Assembly: GCA_030622125.1 (NCBI GenBank)
Contig: JAUXGM010000116.1
Coordinates: forward strand, 1 to 6,944
Source: a bacterium
GTDB lineage: Bacteria > AUK180
Direction of reading: 5' to 3'
Length of the DNA: 6,944 bases
A program made the translations under genes and the position numbers. Shown here one piece after another: positions 1 through 6,201 of this stretch. Under the pieces are notes generated by a model that was not told where the DNA came from, searched no databases, and was given only the letters and a program-made list of their open reading frames with translations. Every line of letters begins with the position of its first letter. Positions within the stretch are counted from its first letter, which is position 1.

Positions 1-123
1 AACACCATTTCTACCGATTAGTGCATATTTATTTCCACTTCCAAGTGAAATATTGATCTTATTCAATATCTTTCTATCGGCAATTTCGTAACTGAGATCA
101 CTGCAAACAATTGAAAAACTCAT
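1..123 (-). CDS. ABC-F family ATPase, N-terminal fragment (runs off the window)
   Basis: Only the first 41 codons are present, read from the ATG at 123-121. The fragment starts MSFSIVCSDLSYEI, continues through a DRKILNKINISL segment and ends in ALIGRNGV, which is the first part of a Walker A P-loop (GxNGxGKS/T). A short strand-rich stretch followed by a Walker A near residue 37, with no membrane segment before it, is how ABC-F proteins (Uup/EttA/YheS type) and soluble ABC ATPase domains begin. ABC-F proteins act on the ribosome or in antibiotic resistance; the subfamily cannot be told here. The ATG overlaps the stop of the upstream radical SAM gene as ATGA, so translation is probably coupled. 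No clear Shine-Dalgarno is seen. A transporter ATPase subunit remains possible because the linker and second domain lie outside the window. Confidence 0.75.
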   Translation of the reverse strand, partial: MSFSIVCSDLSYEIADRKILNKINISLGSGNKYALIGRNGV

Positions 124-2369
124 TCAAATAGGATATCCAGTTTTTTAATTTTCGAGATAGAAATCTCTTTATTCTCCAATGCAAGTAAGGTCTTTTTTAT
201 TGAAGGGAAATTACCATCCTTTTTATTTATCTCAATGATCTTTTTTTTACCATTAACGATATATTGATATTTAACCGCCTTTGATATCGGTTTTGCTTGA
301 ACATTTTTTGCCTCGATAAGGTCTAAACCATTCGGTGAAATCACATTGAACCGCTCCATCCTACCTTTTGAAAATCTATTATGGAGTTCAAGATAAATAT
401 ATTCACCCATGCTTTCTATCCCTATTGGAATTGCTCCATAAGAAGTAAGTTTCTCATTTCTTGCGAACCCTTTTTTTCTTATAATTTCTAATCCAGACAT
501 TTCAAGCAAACGAACAACAATATATAAAAGATCGTTATGTGAGATAAAACGCATTAAACCTATTTTTTTAAATCGAATAAGGTAACGGTAGGTTGTTTTC
601 CGATCTATTTGTTTCCTAATCGGCAGTGTCTTTAATGGAATACTTTTCTGCGGCTGTAATGCTTTATTACATATACCGCAGTTGGTACATTTTCCCATAA
701 AACAATCCTCCGTTTCATCTCCCGATAATGCTTTTTCATATTCAATTTTTAAAAATTCCTTGTTAGTGATATTGATTATTCCGCACCAATAATCCATTTT
801 GAAATTTCTAAGATACCTTTCAAAATTATTTTGACCGGCTATATCTGCGATCTCAGAATACCAATTATCCTTATTGAGAAGATCAACCAATAATTTTGAA
901 ATATTCAGATCCCCTCTTGCAAAAACGGTTTCCATAAGGGAACTGAAATAAAACGGATAGCGGATCTTAACATTTTTCCAATGAATTCCGGCTTTTAATA
1001 TTGAAATTCTTCTTCTATAGTCATCATAAGTGATCAGATCACAATTCTCAAATGGAGTGTTCGGTTTAGGTGCGAAGATAGATACCGTTACATTGATCTG
1101 AAAACGATTTGTCAGTACCTTTCTTACCCTATCTATAAGATTAATGATCTCTACAATATCCTCATCGGTTTCCGTAGGAAGCCCGATCATAAAATAAAAT
1201 TTCACCGTTCTCCAGCTTTTATCTTTAATACGGGCAAGCATCTTAAAAAGATCGGCTTCCGTTATTTTTTTGTTAATAACTTTTCTCAATCTTTCACTTC
1301 CCGCTTCAAGTGCAAAGGTAAGGGAGGTTATTTTTCTTTTTCCCAACTGCTCTACTATCTCCGACTCCAAACTATCCAGTCGCAAAGAAGGAAGAGAGAT
1401 CTTAATATCTTCATTTAACAAAAGAAGTCCCTTGACAAGGGATTTTAATTGAGAATAATCGCCTGTGGAAAGCGAAAGCAAACTTATAGATTTAGTTGCT
1501 TTATTTCTTATTTGCTTTTTTATTCTACTCAATATCTTATTTACATCCCTTTCTCTGTGCGGACGGTAATAACTTCCGGCAGAACAAAAACGGCAGCCCT
1601 GAGTGCAGCCTCTCATAAGCTCCACCTCATATCTTGCTTCACCGATCCTTGTTAATGGAATGAGCACCTCATCTATTGGTGGTGTTTTGGAAAAATTGCT
1701 CCACTTCCCGATTTTTATTACATTACCTATAGGGAAATTAAATCCCTGTTTTTCAATATTTTTGTAATTTTTGGGAACAATAACACCATCAATAGATGAA
1801 ATTCTCTTAAAAAAATCTTCGGACCTTCCATATTTATTGTAGAGATCAATGATCTTTTTGAATCCGAATTCAGCTTCACCGACAAATATGATATCAAAAA
1901 ACGGGAATAACGGAATTGGATTTGAAAGTGTCGGACCTCCGGCGATCAAGAGTGGGGAATCTTCTCCTCTATCCTTTCTGTATAACGGTATATTGGAAAG
2001 TTCTATCATCCTCAACCCGTTTATATAAAGTAGTTCCGATGGAAAAGTTATTCCAAAAACATCATAAGTATCAACGGGATCAAAACTTTCAAGTGTAAAA
2101 AGCGGAATGGAATTTTCTGCCATTTTAGAGATCATATCTCTACCGGGTAAGAAGGTTCTTTCAAATGCTATTTCTTTCTCTTTCGCAAAAAGATCATAGA
2201 ATATTTTTATTGCAAGATTGCTCATTCCAAGTTCATAAAGATCGGGAAAGCCAAACGCTATTTTAATCCTTGAATTCTTTTTATGTATTATTCCGATTTC
2301 ATTACCGATATATCTCTGAGGATATTGAACCTCCGGAAGTATTTTTTCTATTTTGTTAAATAGATTCAT
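120..2369 (-). CDS. Radical SAM protein (TIGR03960-type) fused to a DUF2344/TIGR03936 C-terminal domain
   Basis: The protein has 749 residues. Residues ~15-220 form a B12-binding-like N-terminal region with the PxRYxGxE motif (YPQRYIGNE) and TYDVFGITFPSEL. The radical SAM core follows (~245-440), with the 4Fe-4S motif C255-x3-C259-x2-C262 inside MRGCTQGCRFCSAG. A second cysteine cluster, C556, C561, C564 and C567 (GKCTNCGIC), could hold another metal or cluster. From ~594 the sequence matches the DUF2344 'radical SAM-linked' domain (RFKKIGLMRFISHNDLL, then GAIPIGIES). The substrate of this family is not established; elsewhere it often sits beside RNase E/G and ribosomal protein genes, and the two halves may be separate genes. 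Here it follows rph, and its ATG overlaps the rph TGA (ATGA). No strong Shine-Dalgarno is visible, so coupling is likely. Family assignment is firm; function is unknown. Confidence 0.9.
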   Translation of the reverse strand: MNLFNKIEKILPEVQYPQRYIGNEIGIIHKKNSRIKIAFGFPDLYELGMSNLAIKIFYDLFAKEKEIAFERTFLPGRDMISKMAENSIPLFTLESFDPVDTYDVFGITFPSELLYINGLRMIELSNIPLYRKDRGEDSPLLIAGGPTLSNPIPLFPFFDIIFVGEAEFGFKKIIDLYNKYGRSEDFFKRISSIDGVIVPKNYKNIEKQGFNFPIGNVIKIGKWSNFSKTPPIDEVLIPLTRIGEARYEVELMRGCTQGCRFCSAGSYYRPHRERDVNKILSRIKKQIRNKATKSISLLSLSTGDYSQLKSLVKGLLLLNEDIKISLPSLRLDSLESEIVEQLGKRKITSLTFALEAGSERLRKVINKKITEADLFKMLARIKDKSWRTVKFYFMIGLPTETDEDIVEIINLIDRVRKVLTNRFQINVTVSIFAPKPNTPFENCDLITYDDYRRRISILKAGIHWKNVKIRYPFYFSSLMETVFARGDLNISKLLVDLLNKDNWYSEIADIAGQNNFERYLRNFKMDYWCGIINITNKEFLKIEYEKALSGDETEDCFMGKCTNCGICNKALQPQKSIPLKTLPIRKQIDRKTTYRYLIRFKKIGLMRFISHNDLLYIVVRLLEMSGLEIIRKKGFARNEKLTSYGAIPIGIESMGEYIYLELHNRFSKGRMERFNVISPNGLDLIEAKNVQAKPISKAVKYQYIVNGKKKIIEINKKDGNFPSIKKTLLALENKEISISKIKKLDILFE

Positions 2370-3088
2370 ACGATCGGGTCTGTTTCTATCACTTCCTTTT
2401 CAAAAGAAATTAAATCGGAAATTATTGTCTTTGCTTCTTTTATTACTTCCATAAGTTTACCTTCCGAATAAGGTGTCCCCTCAGACCCGCCTTGTATCTC
2501 CAGTAATTTATTTTCACTGTTCATTATAATATTTAGATCAACATCTGCCGTAAAATCTTGCTCATAATCGGGATCAAAAATAATCTTTTCATCTTTTATT
2601 ATTGCACTTACCCCTGCAATATAATAATTGATCGGTATATTTGTAAAGAAAGATTGTGATCTTAATGTCTTTAATGCCTCATAAAGTGCAATAAATCCCC
2701 CAAGTAATGAAGCGATCCGTGTCCCGCCATCCGCCTGAATAACATCACAATCTATCCAGATGGTTTTTTTAGGGATTGTCGTCAGGTCAATTGCATTTCT
2801 TAAAAGTCTGCCAAGCAATCTTGATATCTCAATCTGTCTTGTATCGGGAACGATTCGGTTCTCATTTCTTATCTTTCTCTTATCGCTTGCCCTTGGAAGC
2901 ATTCTATACTCAACTGCAAGCCAGCCCTGATTTGTTCCGAGAAGATGCGGTGGAACTCTTTTTTCAATTGAGGCGGTTACAGCAACAATATTATTACCCC
3001 AATTGACCCACACAGATCCTTCCGCCCATTTATTCCAATTTTTATTTATCTCAATTGCCCTCAGTTTCCCGCTTTCTTTTTTTAACAT
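2366..3088 (-). CDS. rph: Ribonuclease PH (phosphorolytic 3'-5' exoribonuclease)
   Basis: RNase PH trims the 3' ends of tRNA and other stable RNA precursors, using phosphate and releasing nucleoside diphosphates; it works as a hexameric ring in the cytoplasm. Starting at the ATG at 3088 it is 240 residues, a normal length. Family landmarks are AEGSVWVNWG (22-31), QGWLAVEYRMLPRA (54-67), the Arg-bearing segment DTRQIEISRLLGR (82-94), the phosphate-binding CDVIQADGGTR (114-124) and the acidic cluster DFTADVD (178-184) expected for metal binding. A longer reading from a TTG at 3103 adds five residues (MRGTN), but the ATG at 3088 is preferred. GAGAGG at 3101-3096 lies 7 nt before it, and the family does not need the extension. 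The start is 1 nt after the murI stop, and the end overlaps the next start. Confidence 0.97.
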   Translation of the reverse strand: MLKKESGKLRAIEINKNWNKWAEGSVWVNWGNNIVAVTASIEKRVPPHLLGTNQGWLAVEYRMLPRASDKRKIRNENRIVPDTRQIEISRLLGRLLRNAIDLTTIPKKTIWIDCDVIQADGGTRIASLLGGFIALYEALKTLRSQSFFTNIPINYYIAGVSAIIKDEKIIFDPDYEQDFTADVDLNIIMNSENKLLEIQGGSEGTPYSEGKLMEVIKEAKTIISDLISFEKEVIETDPIV

Positions 3089-3089
3089 A

Positions 3090-3890
3090 TTAGTACCTCT
3101 CAATATCTATTTTTTTGACATGTTCTATCTTTTTATTTAAAAAATTCATGGCAATACTCTTAAAATTTCTCGGTATATCACTGAGATAGAACTCAACATT
3201 TCCATTACCGTTAGAATTTTCCAATCCCTTTTCTCTTAAATAGTTAACAACGACTTTTGTAACTTCCCTTGCCGGATTTATCAAACTGACCTTACCATCA
3301 AAAAAATCATTTAATTTATCTATAAAAAGCGGATAATGAGTACAACCAAGTATCAAGCTATCAATATCTTCCTTTTTTATCTTATGAAGGTAATGTTCTA
3401 TTACTCTATCCGTGATGTCGGTAGAAACAAGACCCTCCTCCGCAATGGGAACAAAAAGAGGACAGGATTTTTCATATATCTTTACATTGTTGTTGTATCG
3501 TGCTTTTATCTTTTTCTGATAACTTTTGGATTCTATCGTTGCATAGGTTCCCACGATACCTATTTTCCGATATTTCCTTGAAAGAGAAGAAATTGTGGGC
3601 TCAATAACCCCGAATATAGGCATATCGTATTCTTTTTTTAGAACTTCCATACTATTTGAAGAAGCACTATTGCAGGCAACCACTATCAATTTTACATTCT
3701 TTGAAAGTAAAAATTTTACATCCTGTCTTGAAAAGTGAATAATGGTTTCTTTTGATTTGGAACCATAAGGCACCCTTGCCGTATCACCAAAGTAAATAAA
3801 TTTTTCATTCGGTAGTTTTTTCAACATCTGAAAAAGGACGGTAAGTCCTCCAACTCCCGAATCAAAAATACCGATAGCTTTTTTATTCAT
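3090..3890 (-). CDS. murI: Glutamate racemase
   Basis: MurI interconverts L- and D-glutamate without a cofactor and supplies D-Glu for the peptidoglycan stem peptide. The 266 residues are a standard length. The two catalytic cysteines are visible: C73 in VVACNSAS, where many homologues have VACNTAS, and C183 in LGCTHYPL, with H185 beside it. The substrate-binding start IFDSGVGGLTV (8-18) and the YFGDTARVPYG segment (33-43) are also present. The ATG at 3890 overlaps the end of the amidase gene by 8 nt, and AGGAA at 3903-3899, inside the amidase tail, is its ribosome binding site at 8-nt spacing. Pairing with a cell-wall amidase gives a small peptidoglycan block inside the operon. The assignment is secure. 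Confidence 0.97.
   Translation of the reverse strand: MNKKAIGIFDSGVGGLTVLFQMLKKLPNEKFIYFGDTARVPYGSKSKETIIHFSRQDVKFLLSKNVKLIVVACNSASSNSMEVLKKEYDMPIFGVIEPTISSLSRKYRKIGIVGTYATIESKSYQKKIKARYNNNVKIYEKSCPLFVPIAEEGLVSTDITDRVIEHYLHKIKKEDIDSLILGCTHYPLFIDKLNDFFDGKVSLINPAREVTKVVVNYLREKGLENSNGNGNVEFYLSDIPRNFKSIAMNFLNKKIEHVKKIDIERY
3096..3101 (-). promoter_or_regulatory. Ribosome binding site of rph, decides its start
   Basis: GAGAGG on the minus strand lies 7 nt before the ATG at 3088. It sits inside the last codons of murI (Glu-Arg). It supports the ATG over the upstream TTG at 3103, which overlaps this site. Confidence 0.75.
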
Positions 3891-5190
3891 TTATGAACTT
3901 CCTATAATTTTTTGTAATATAGACATCTATTGCATCTGCAATCTTATCAGCGAGCTTATTCTGATAACTGCTCGTATTCAAACGTTTTTCCTCTATTCTA
4001 TTTGATAAAAATCCTGCTTCAATTAAGATTGCCGGCATTGTCGCACCATACAAAACATAAAATCTTGCATGTTTCAATGGACGACCGTTTGGTGGAGTTA
4101 TTGTTTTTAGATATTTTGAGACGAAACCACCCAACACAATAGATTCATTTTCAAATTCATTTGACATCATCGACCATATAATTTCACCAAGCATATCTTT
4201 CTTTTGCTCTTTTTCAAGCTTTATAACTTTATTTTCATAAGCTGCAACCTCTCTGGCTTCATCATCGGAAGCGGATTTAGAAAGGTAGTATATCTCAAAT
4301 CCCTTTGCTCTTGGATTATACGAAAAATTGGAATGGATGCTTACAAATATAGATCCATTATTCTTATTCGCATAACGAGTTCTTGACCTCAACGGAATAA
4401 AAACATCGGTAGATCTTGTCATCAAAACGGTGTAGCCCTTATGTTTTAATTCTCGTGTAATCTTATTCCCAATTGAAAGAACAACTTTTTTTTCCCTAAC
4501 ACCGGTAATTCCGATTGCACCCGGATCCTTGCCTCCATGACCGGGATCAATGATAATACATATCTTCTTTTTATTAAGTTCTCCTGTTTTTTGTGTAACT
4601 ATTGGAGAAATATTTTTCTTATTATCCTCTTTTTTCAAGGTATAAAAGAATTCTATTGTTTTATCCCCCTGCTTTTGAATATTTAGATCCGTAATATATT
4701 TGAACTTAATTAGAATTTTGTTATCAACTATTTTTATGTAATCAACCCCCTTATTTGGTAGGGAATAATAATCCTCTTTAAGATTACAGACCTCTCCACT
4801 TACCAATTTATAAAGCCTGTCGGATTTTTTTTCTGCATTAATTTCTTCATAAGAATAGACCTTTAACAAATAGTGTTCATCCTTGTTCACCACCTCAAAA
4901 TCGTATATACCCGCTTTTCTCTTCCACTTTTCAAGAAACTCATCGGGAATAATAAAATCATTATCCTTATAAATAACATTATCCGTTAAGTGGTAAATAT
5001 TTATTCCCTTATAATATATATTTGTGTTTGGCAGAAAGGTGAAGGTATGTCCTGAAAACTTTAAAGTAAGTATATTACTATACGGATCATAATTATATGA
5101 ATAACCTTTTTTTTCAACGAGTTCCCTTAATGAAAAGGAATTTATTAAAATTGATAGAGTCAGTAGTACAATTATAATTACTTTTTTCAT
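3883..5190 (-). CDS. Secreted N-acetylmuramoyl-L-alanine amidase (Amidase_3)
   Basis: This zinc amidase cleaves the bond between N-acetylmuramic acid and L-alanine in peptidoglycan, in the periplasm or wall. Read from the ATG at 5190 it has 435 residues. Residues 1-20 are a signal peptide (MKK, a hydrophobic VIIIVLLTLSILI, a likely cut after SFS). Residues ~21-185 form a beta-rich region with a GYSYNYDPYSNILTL repeat-like start, possibly a stalk/AMIN-like or copper-amine-oxidase-N-type domain. The catalytic domain spans ~209-428. Expected zinc ligands are H218 (DPGHGG), E233 and H286 (VSIHSN); the catalytic Glu is E391 (LIEAGFLSN). The frame stays open to an ATG at 5250, but that adds 20 residues encoded by the tmRNA 3' end and lacks a ribosome binding site. 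No Shine-Dalgarno precedes 5190 either: the tmRNA CCA ends 6 nt upstream. Confidence 0.93.
   Translation of the reverse strand: MKKVIIIVLLTLSILINSFSLRELVEKKGYSYNYDPYSNILTLKFSGHTFTFLPNTNIYYKGINIYHLTDNVIYKDNDFIIPDEFLEKWKRKAGIYDFEVVNKDEHYLLKVYSYEEINAEKKSDRLYKLVSGEVCNLKEDYYSLPNKGVDYIKIVDNKILIKFKYITDLNIQKQGDKTIEFFYTLKKEDNKKNISPIVTQKTGELNKKKICIIIDPGHGGKDPGAIGITGVREKKVVLSIGNKITRELKHKGYTVLMTRSTDVFIPLRSRTRYANKNNGSIFVSIHSNFSYNPRAKGFEIYYLSKSASDDEAREVAAYENKVIKLEKEQKKDMLGEIIWSMMSNEFENESIVLGGFVSKYLKTITPPNGRPLKHARFYVLYGATMPAILIEAGFLSNRIEEKRLNTSSYQNKLADKIADAIDVYITKNYRKFINE
3899..3903 (-). promoter_or_regulatory. Ribosome binding site of murI
   Basis: AGGAA on the minus strand, 8 nt upstream of the murI ATG, lies within the coding end of the amidase gene. 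It suggests independent but coupled initiation at the 8-nt overlap. Confidence 0.6.
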
Positions 5191-5196
5191 ATTTAT

Positions 5197-5540
5197 TGGT
5201 GGAGGCGGCGGGAATCGAACCCACGTCCAAAGAAGAGCATAGCATAACATCTACATACTTATACTGTTTTTGTTTTTCACCGTGATTTATCCAACAGTCA
5301 GGAGATCACGGCAAGTTTCAGGAAATTTTCTCTGTCTTTCCCTCTGAAACACAAGTTGGACAGATAGCCAATCTACCGTGGGGTAGTCAGAAACGATTGG
5401 CGATCTCTGGTACCCCGCTGCTTCTTTAAGCAGCAAGTGCGAAGTTATCTTCGGCGCTTAAAAATTTTTGACCCGTTACAGTGGATCAATCTGGTATGCA
5501 GTTATACCTACCACAACCCTGTCGAAACCATTACGCCCCC
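5197..5540 (-). ncRNA. ssrA: tmRNA (transfer-messenger RNA)
   Basis: tmRNA rescues stalled ribosomes with SmpB: it enters charged with alanine, then serves as a short message that tags the product for proteolysis. The 5' end GGGGGCGTAATGGTTTCGAC is the classic tmRNA start. It pairs as a 7-bp acceptor stem, GGGGGCG with CGCCTCC (one G-U), followed by discriminator A and an encoded CCA at 5199-5197. The T arm is GTGGG-TTCGATT-CCCGC (5224-5208). The tag frame lies at 5455-5426, and its stop sits in a hairpin, GCTGCTT-AAAG-AAGCAGC (5434-5417), as in helix 5 of known tmRNAs. Total length is 344 nt, one-piece form. smpB ends 5 nt upstream and an amidase starts 6 nt downstream, so the mature RNA is probably cut from a polycistronic transcript. 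Confidence 0.97.
5426..5455 (-). other. tmRNA tag-peptide reading frame (AEDNFALAA)
   Basis: Inside ssrA the codons GCC GAA GAT AAC TTC GCA CTT GCT GCT TAA encode AEDNFALAA, taking GCC as the resume codon. The ALAA ending is the usual ClpXP-type degron. The resume position is inferred by analogy with other tags, which usually begin with Ala or Gly; the C-terminal part and the stop are unambiguous. Confidence 0.88.
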
Positions 5541-5545
5541 GGTTA

Positions 5546-6001
5546 TTATTTATTTTTTCTCATTCGGGCTTCGTCTCTTTCAATATCTCTTTTTTTGATC
5601 TCTTCCCTTTTGTCAAACTTCTTCTTTCCTGTTACAATCCCGATCTCAAGTTTTACATAGCTTCCGGATAGATATATCTTAATAGGGATAATCGTGTATC
5701 CCTTTGCTTCAACCTTTTTACGCAATCGGAGAAGTTCTCGTTTTCCGAGAAGCAATTTTCTTTCTCTAAGAGTATCAACTTTTACATAATCGCTGTTCTT
5801 GTAAGCGTCAATTCTCATGCCTTGAATAAAAAGTTCGCAATTTTTAAAAGAACAGAATGCACCCTTTAATGAAACCCTTCGCATGCGAAGAGACTTCACC
5901 TCTGAACCAGCAAGAACTATGCCAGCCTCGTACTTTTCTACAACAGTATATTTAAAAAGTGCTTTGTTTTGTTTCAACAAAACATATTTTCTATTTTCCA
6001 T
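5546..6001 (-). CDS. smpB: SsrA-binding protein SmpB
   Basis: SmpB binds the tRNA-like domain of tmRNA and places it in the empty A site of a stalled ribosome. The 151 residues match the family in length and order. They include EKYEAGIVLAGSEVKSLR (22-39), RERKLLLGKREL (79-90), KGYTIIPIKIY (100-110), GKKKFDKREEIKKRD (125-139), and a basic C-terminal tail of the kind that probes the mRNA channel. The gene ends in tandem stops (TAA TAA at 5548-5543), 5 nt before the tmRNA 5' end, so protein and RNA partner are adjacent and probably cotranscribed. The ATG at 6001 has no Shine-Dalgarno. A strong -10 ends 8 nt before it, so the message should be leaderless or nearly so. The assignment is secure. 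Confidence 0.97.
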   Translation of the reverse strand: MENRKYVLLKQNKALFKYTVVEKYEAGIVLAGSEVKSLRMRRVSLKGAFCSFKNCELFIQGMRIDAYKNSDYVKVDTLRERKLLLGKRELLRLRKKVEAKGYTIIPIKIYLSGSYVKLEIGIVTGKKKFDKREEIKKRDIERDEARMRKNK

Positions 6002-6009
6002 AATTTATC

Positions 6010-6038
6010 ATTATAGTTTATTTTGAACTATTTTTCAA
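6010..6038 (-). promoter_or_regulatory. Sigma-70-type promoter of smpB and probably the whole downstream operon
   Basis: On the minus strand TTGAAA (6038-6033) and TATAAT (6015-6010) are separated by exactly 17 nt, five of six plus six of six consensus positions. The expected start of transcription is ~6004-6001, at or within 3 nt of the smpB ATG. No comparable promoter was found in the few-nucleotide gaps between the downstream genes. Confidence 0.75.
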
Positions 6039-6039
6039 A
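6022..6039. repeat. Small dyad overlapping the smpB -35 and spacer
   Basis: TTTGAA (6022-6027) and TTCAAA (6034-6039) form a 6-6-6 inverted repeat covering the -35 and part of the spacer. It is placed where a repressor could bind, but dyads this short arise by chance in AT-rich DNA. Confidence 0.3.
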
Positions 6040-6104
6040 TATCAAGACAGTTTTTTGTGAAATAAGATTTTTTTAACCACGGATTTGATCCCGTTAATCC
6101 CTCC

Positions 6105-6148
6105 GTCATTGTGAGCCTTCAATGCAATTGAAGGCGTAACAATCTCAT
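6105..6148. repeat. REP/MITE-like palindromic intergenic repeat
   Basis: The stretch has the layout CGTCATTG-TGAG…CAATCTCAT seen in a widespread class of intergenic repeats, recognised from memory of the pattern. Its core is a perfect 9-bp stem, GCCTTCAAT (6115-6123) and ATTGAAGGC (6127-6135), around the loop GCA. An outer stem, ATTGT (6108-6112) with ACAAT (6139-6143), extends it across a small internal loop. On neither strand is the core hairpin directly followed by a good U tract, so a simple intrinsic terminator is not obvious. It lies between the broken toxin gene and the smpB promoter. Only one copy is in the window. Confidence 0.6.
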
Positions 6149-6201
6149 TTCTTTTTTTTATTTCTCTTTTGTTTTCTAATTGTCAACCCCCGACCCCATT
6201 T

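Larger units (their letters stand above)
6002..6201. other. Intergenic region between the toxin–antitoxin module and smpB
   Basis: These 200 nt separate the two gene groups and have no credible coding frame. From high to low coordinates they hold a GGGGTCGGGGGTTGACA-type sequence (6181-6197, minus strand), A-rich DNA, the palindromic repeat, a weak dyad around GGATTTGATCC (6081-6091), and the smpB promoter. No convincing rho-independent terminator for the toxin–antitoxin unit was found, so read-through into smpB is possible. Confidence 0.6.

Noticed and set aside
1270-2098. Several plus-strand open frames of 60-68 codons.
   Set aside because: They lie opposite the well-supported radical SAM gene, show no family resemblance and have no promoter or ribosome binding site; the same holds for plus-strand frames at 2776-3006, 3336-3581, 3930-4386 and 5468-5671.
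3089-3103. A longer RNase PH from the TTG at 3103.
   Set aside because: The TTG overlaps the GAGAGG that serves the ATG at 3088; the shorter form matches family length.
5191-5250. A 20-residue N-terminal extension of the amidase (start at 5250, passing through a PPPPP run).
   Set aside because: These codons are the T arm, acceptor strand and CCA of tmRNA. A proper signal peptide starts at 5190, and no ribosome binding site precedes 5250.
5541-5630. A private promoter for ssrA inside the smpB end (TTGACA near 5614-5609, AT-rich TAAATA near the 5' end).
   Set aside because: The TTGACA has no acceptable -10 at 16-18 nt, and the TAAATA has no -35 at a proper distance.
6073-6098. An intrinsic terminator formed by ACGGAT-TTG-ATCC(C)GT.
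   Set aside because: The stem is short and bulged. On the minus strand it is followed by A residues, and on the plus strand the T run comes before it, so it is not a proper terminator.
6155-6186. A second promoter, TTGACA (6186-6181) with AATAAA 18 nt downstream on the minus strand.
   Set aside because: The -10 matches only 4 of 6 positions and the better smpB promoter lies closer to the gene.
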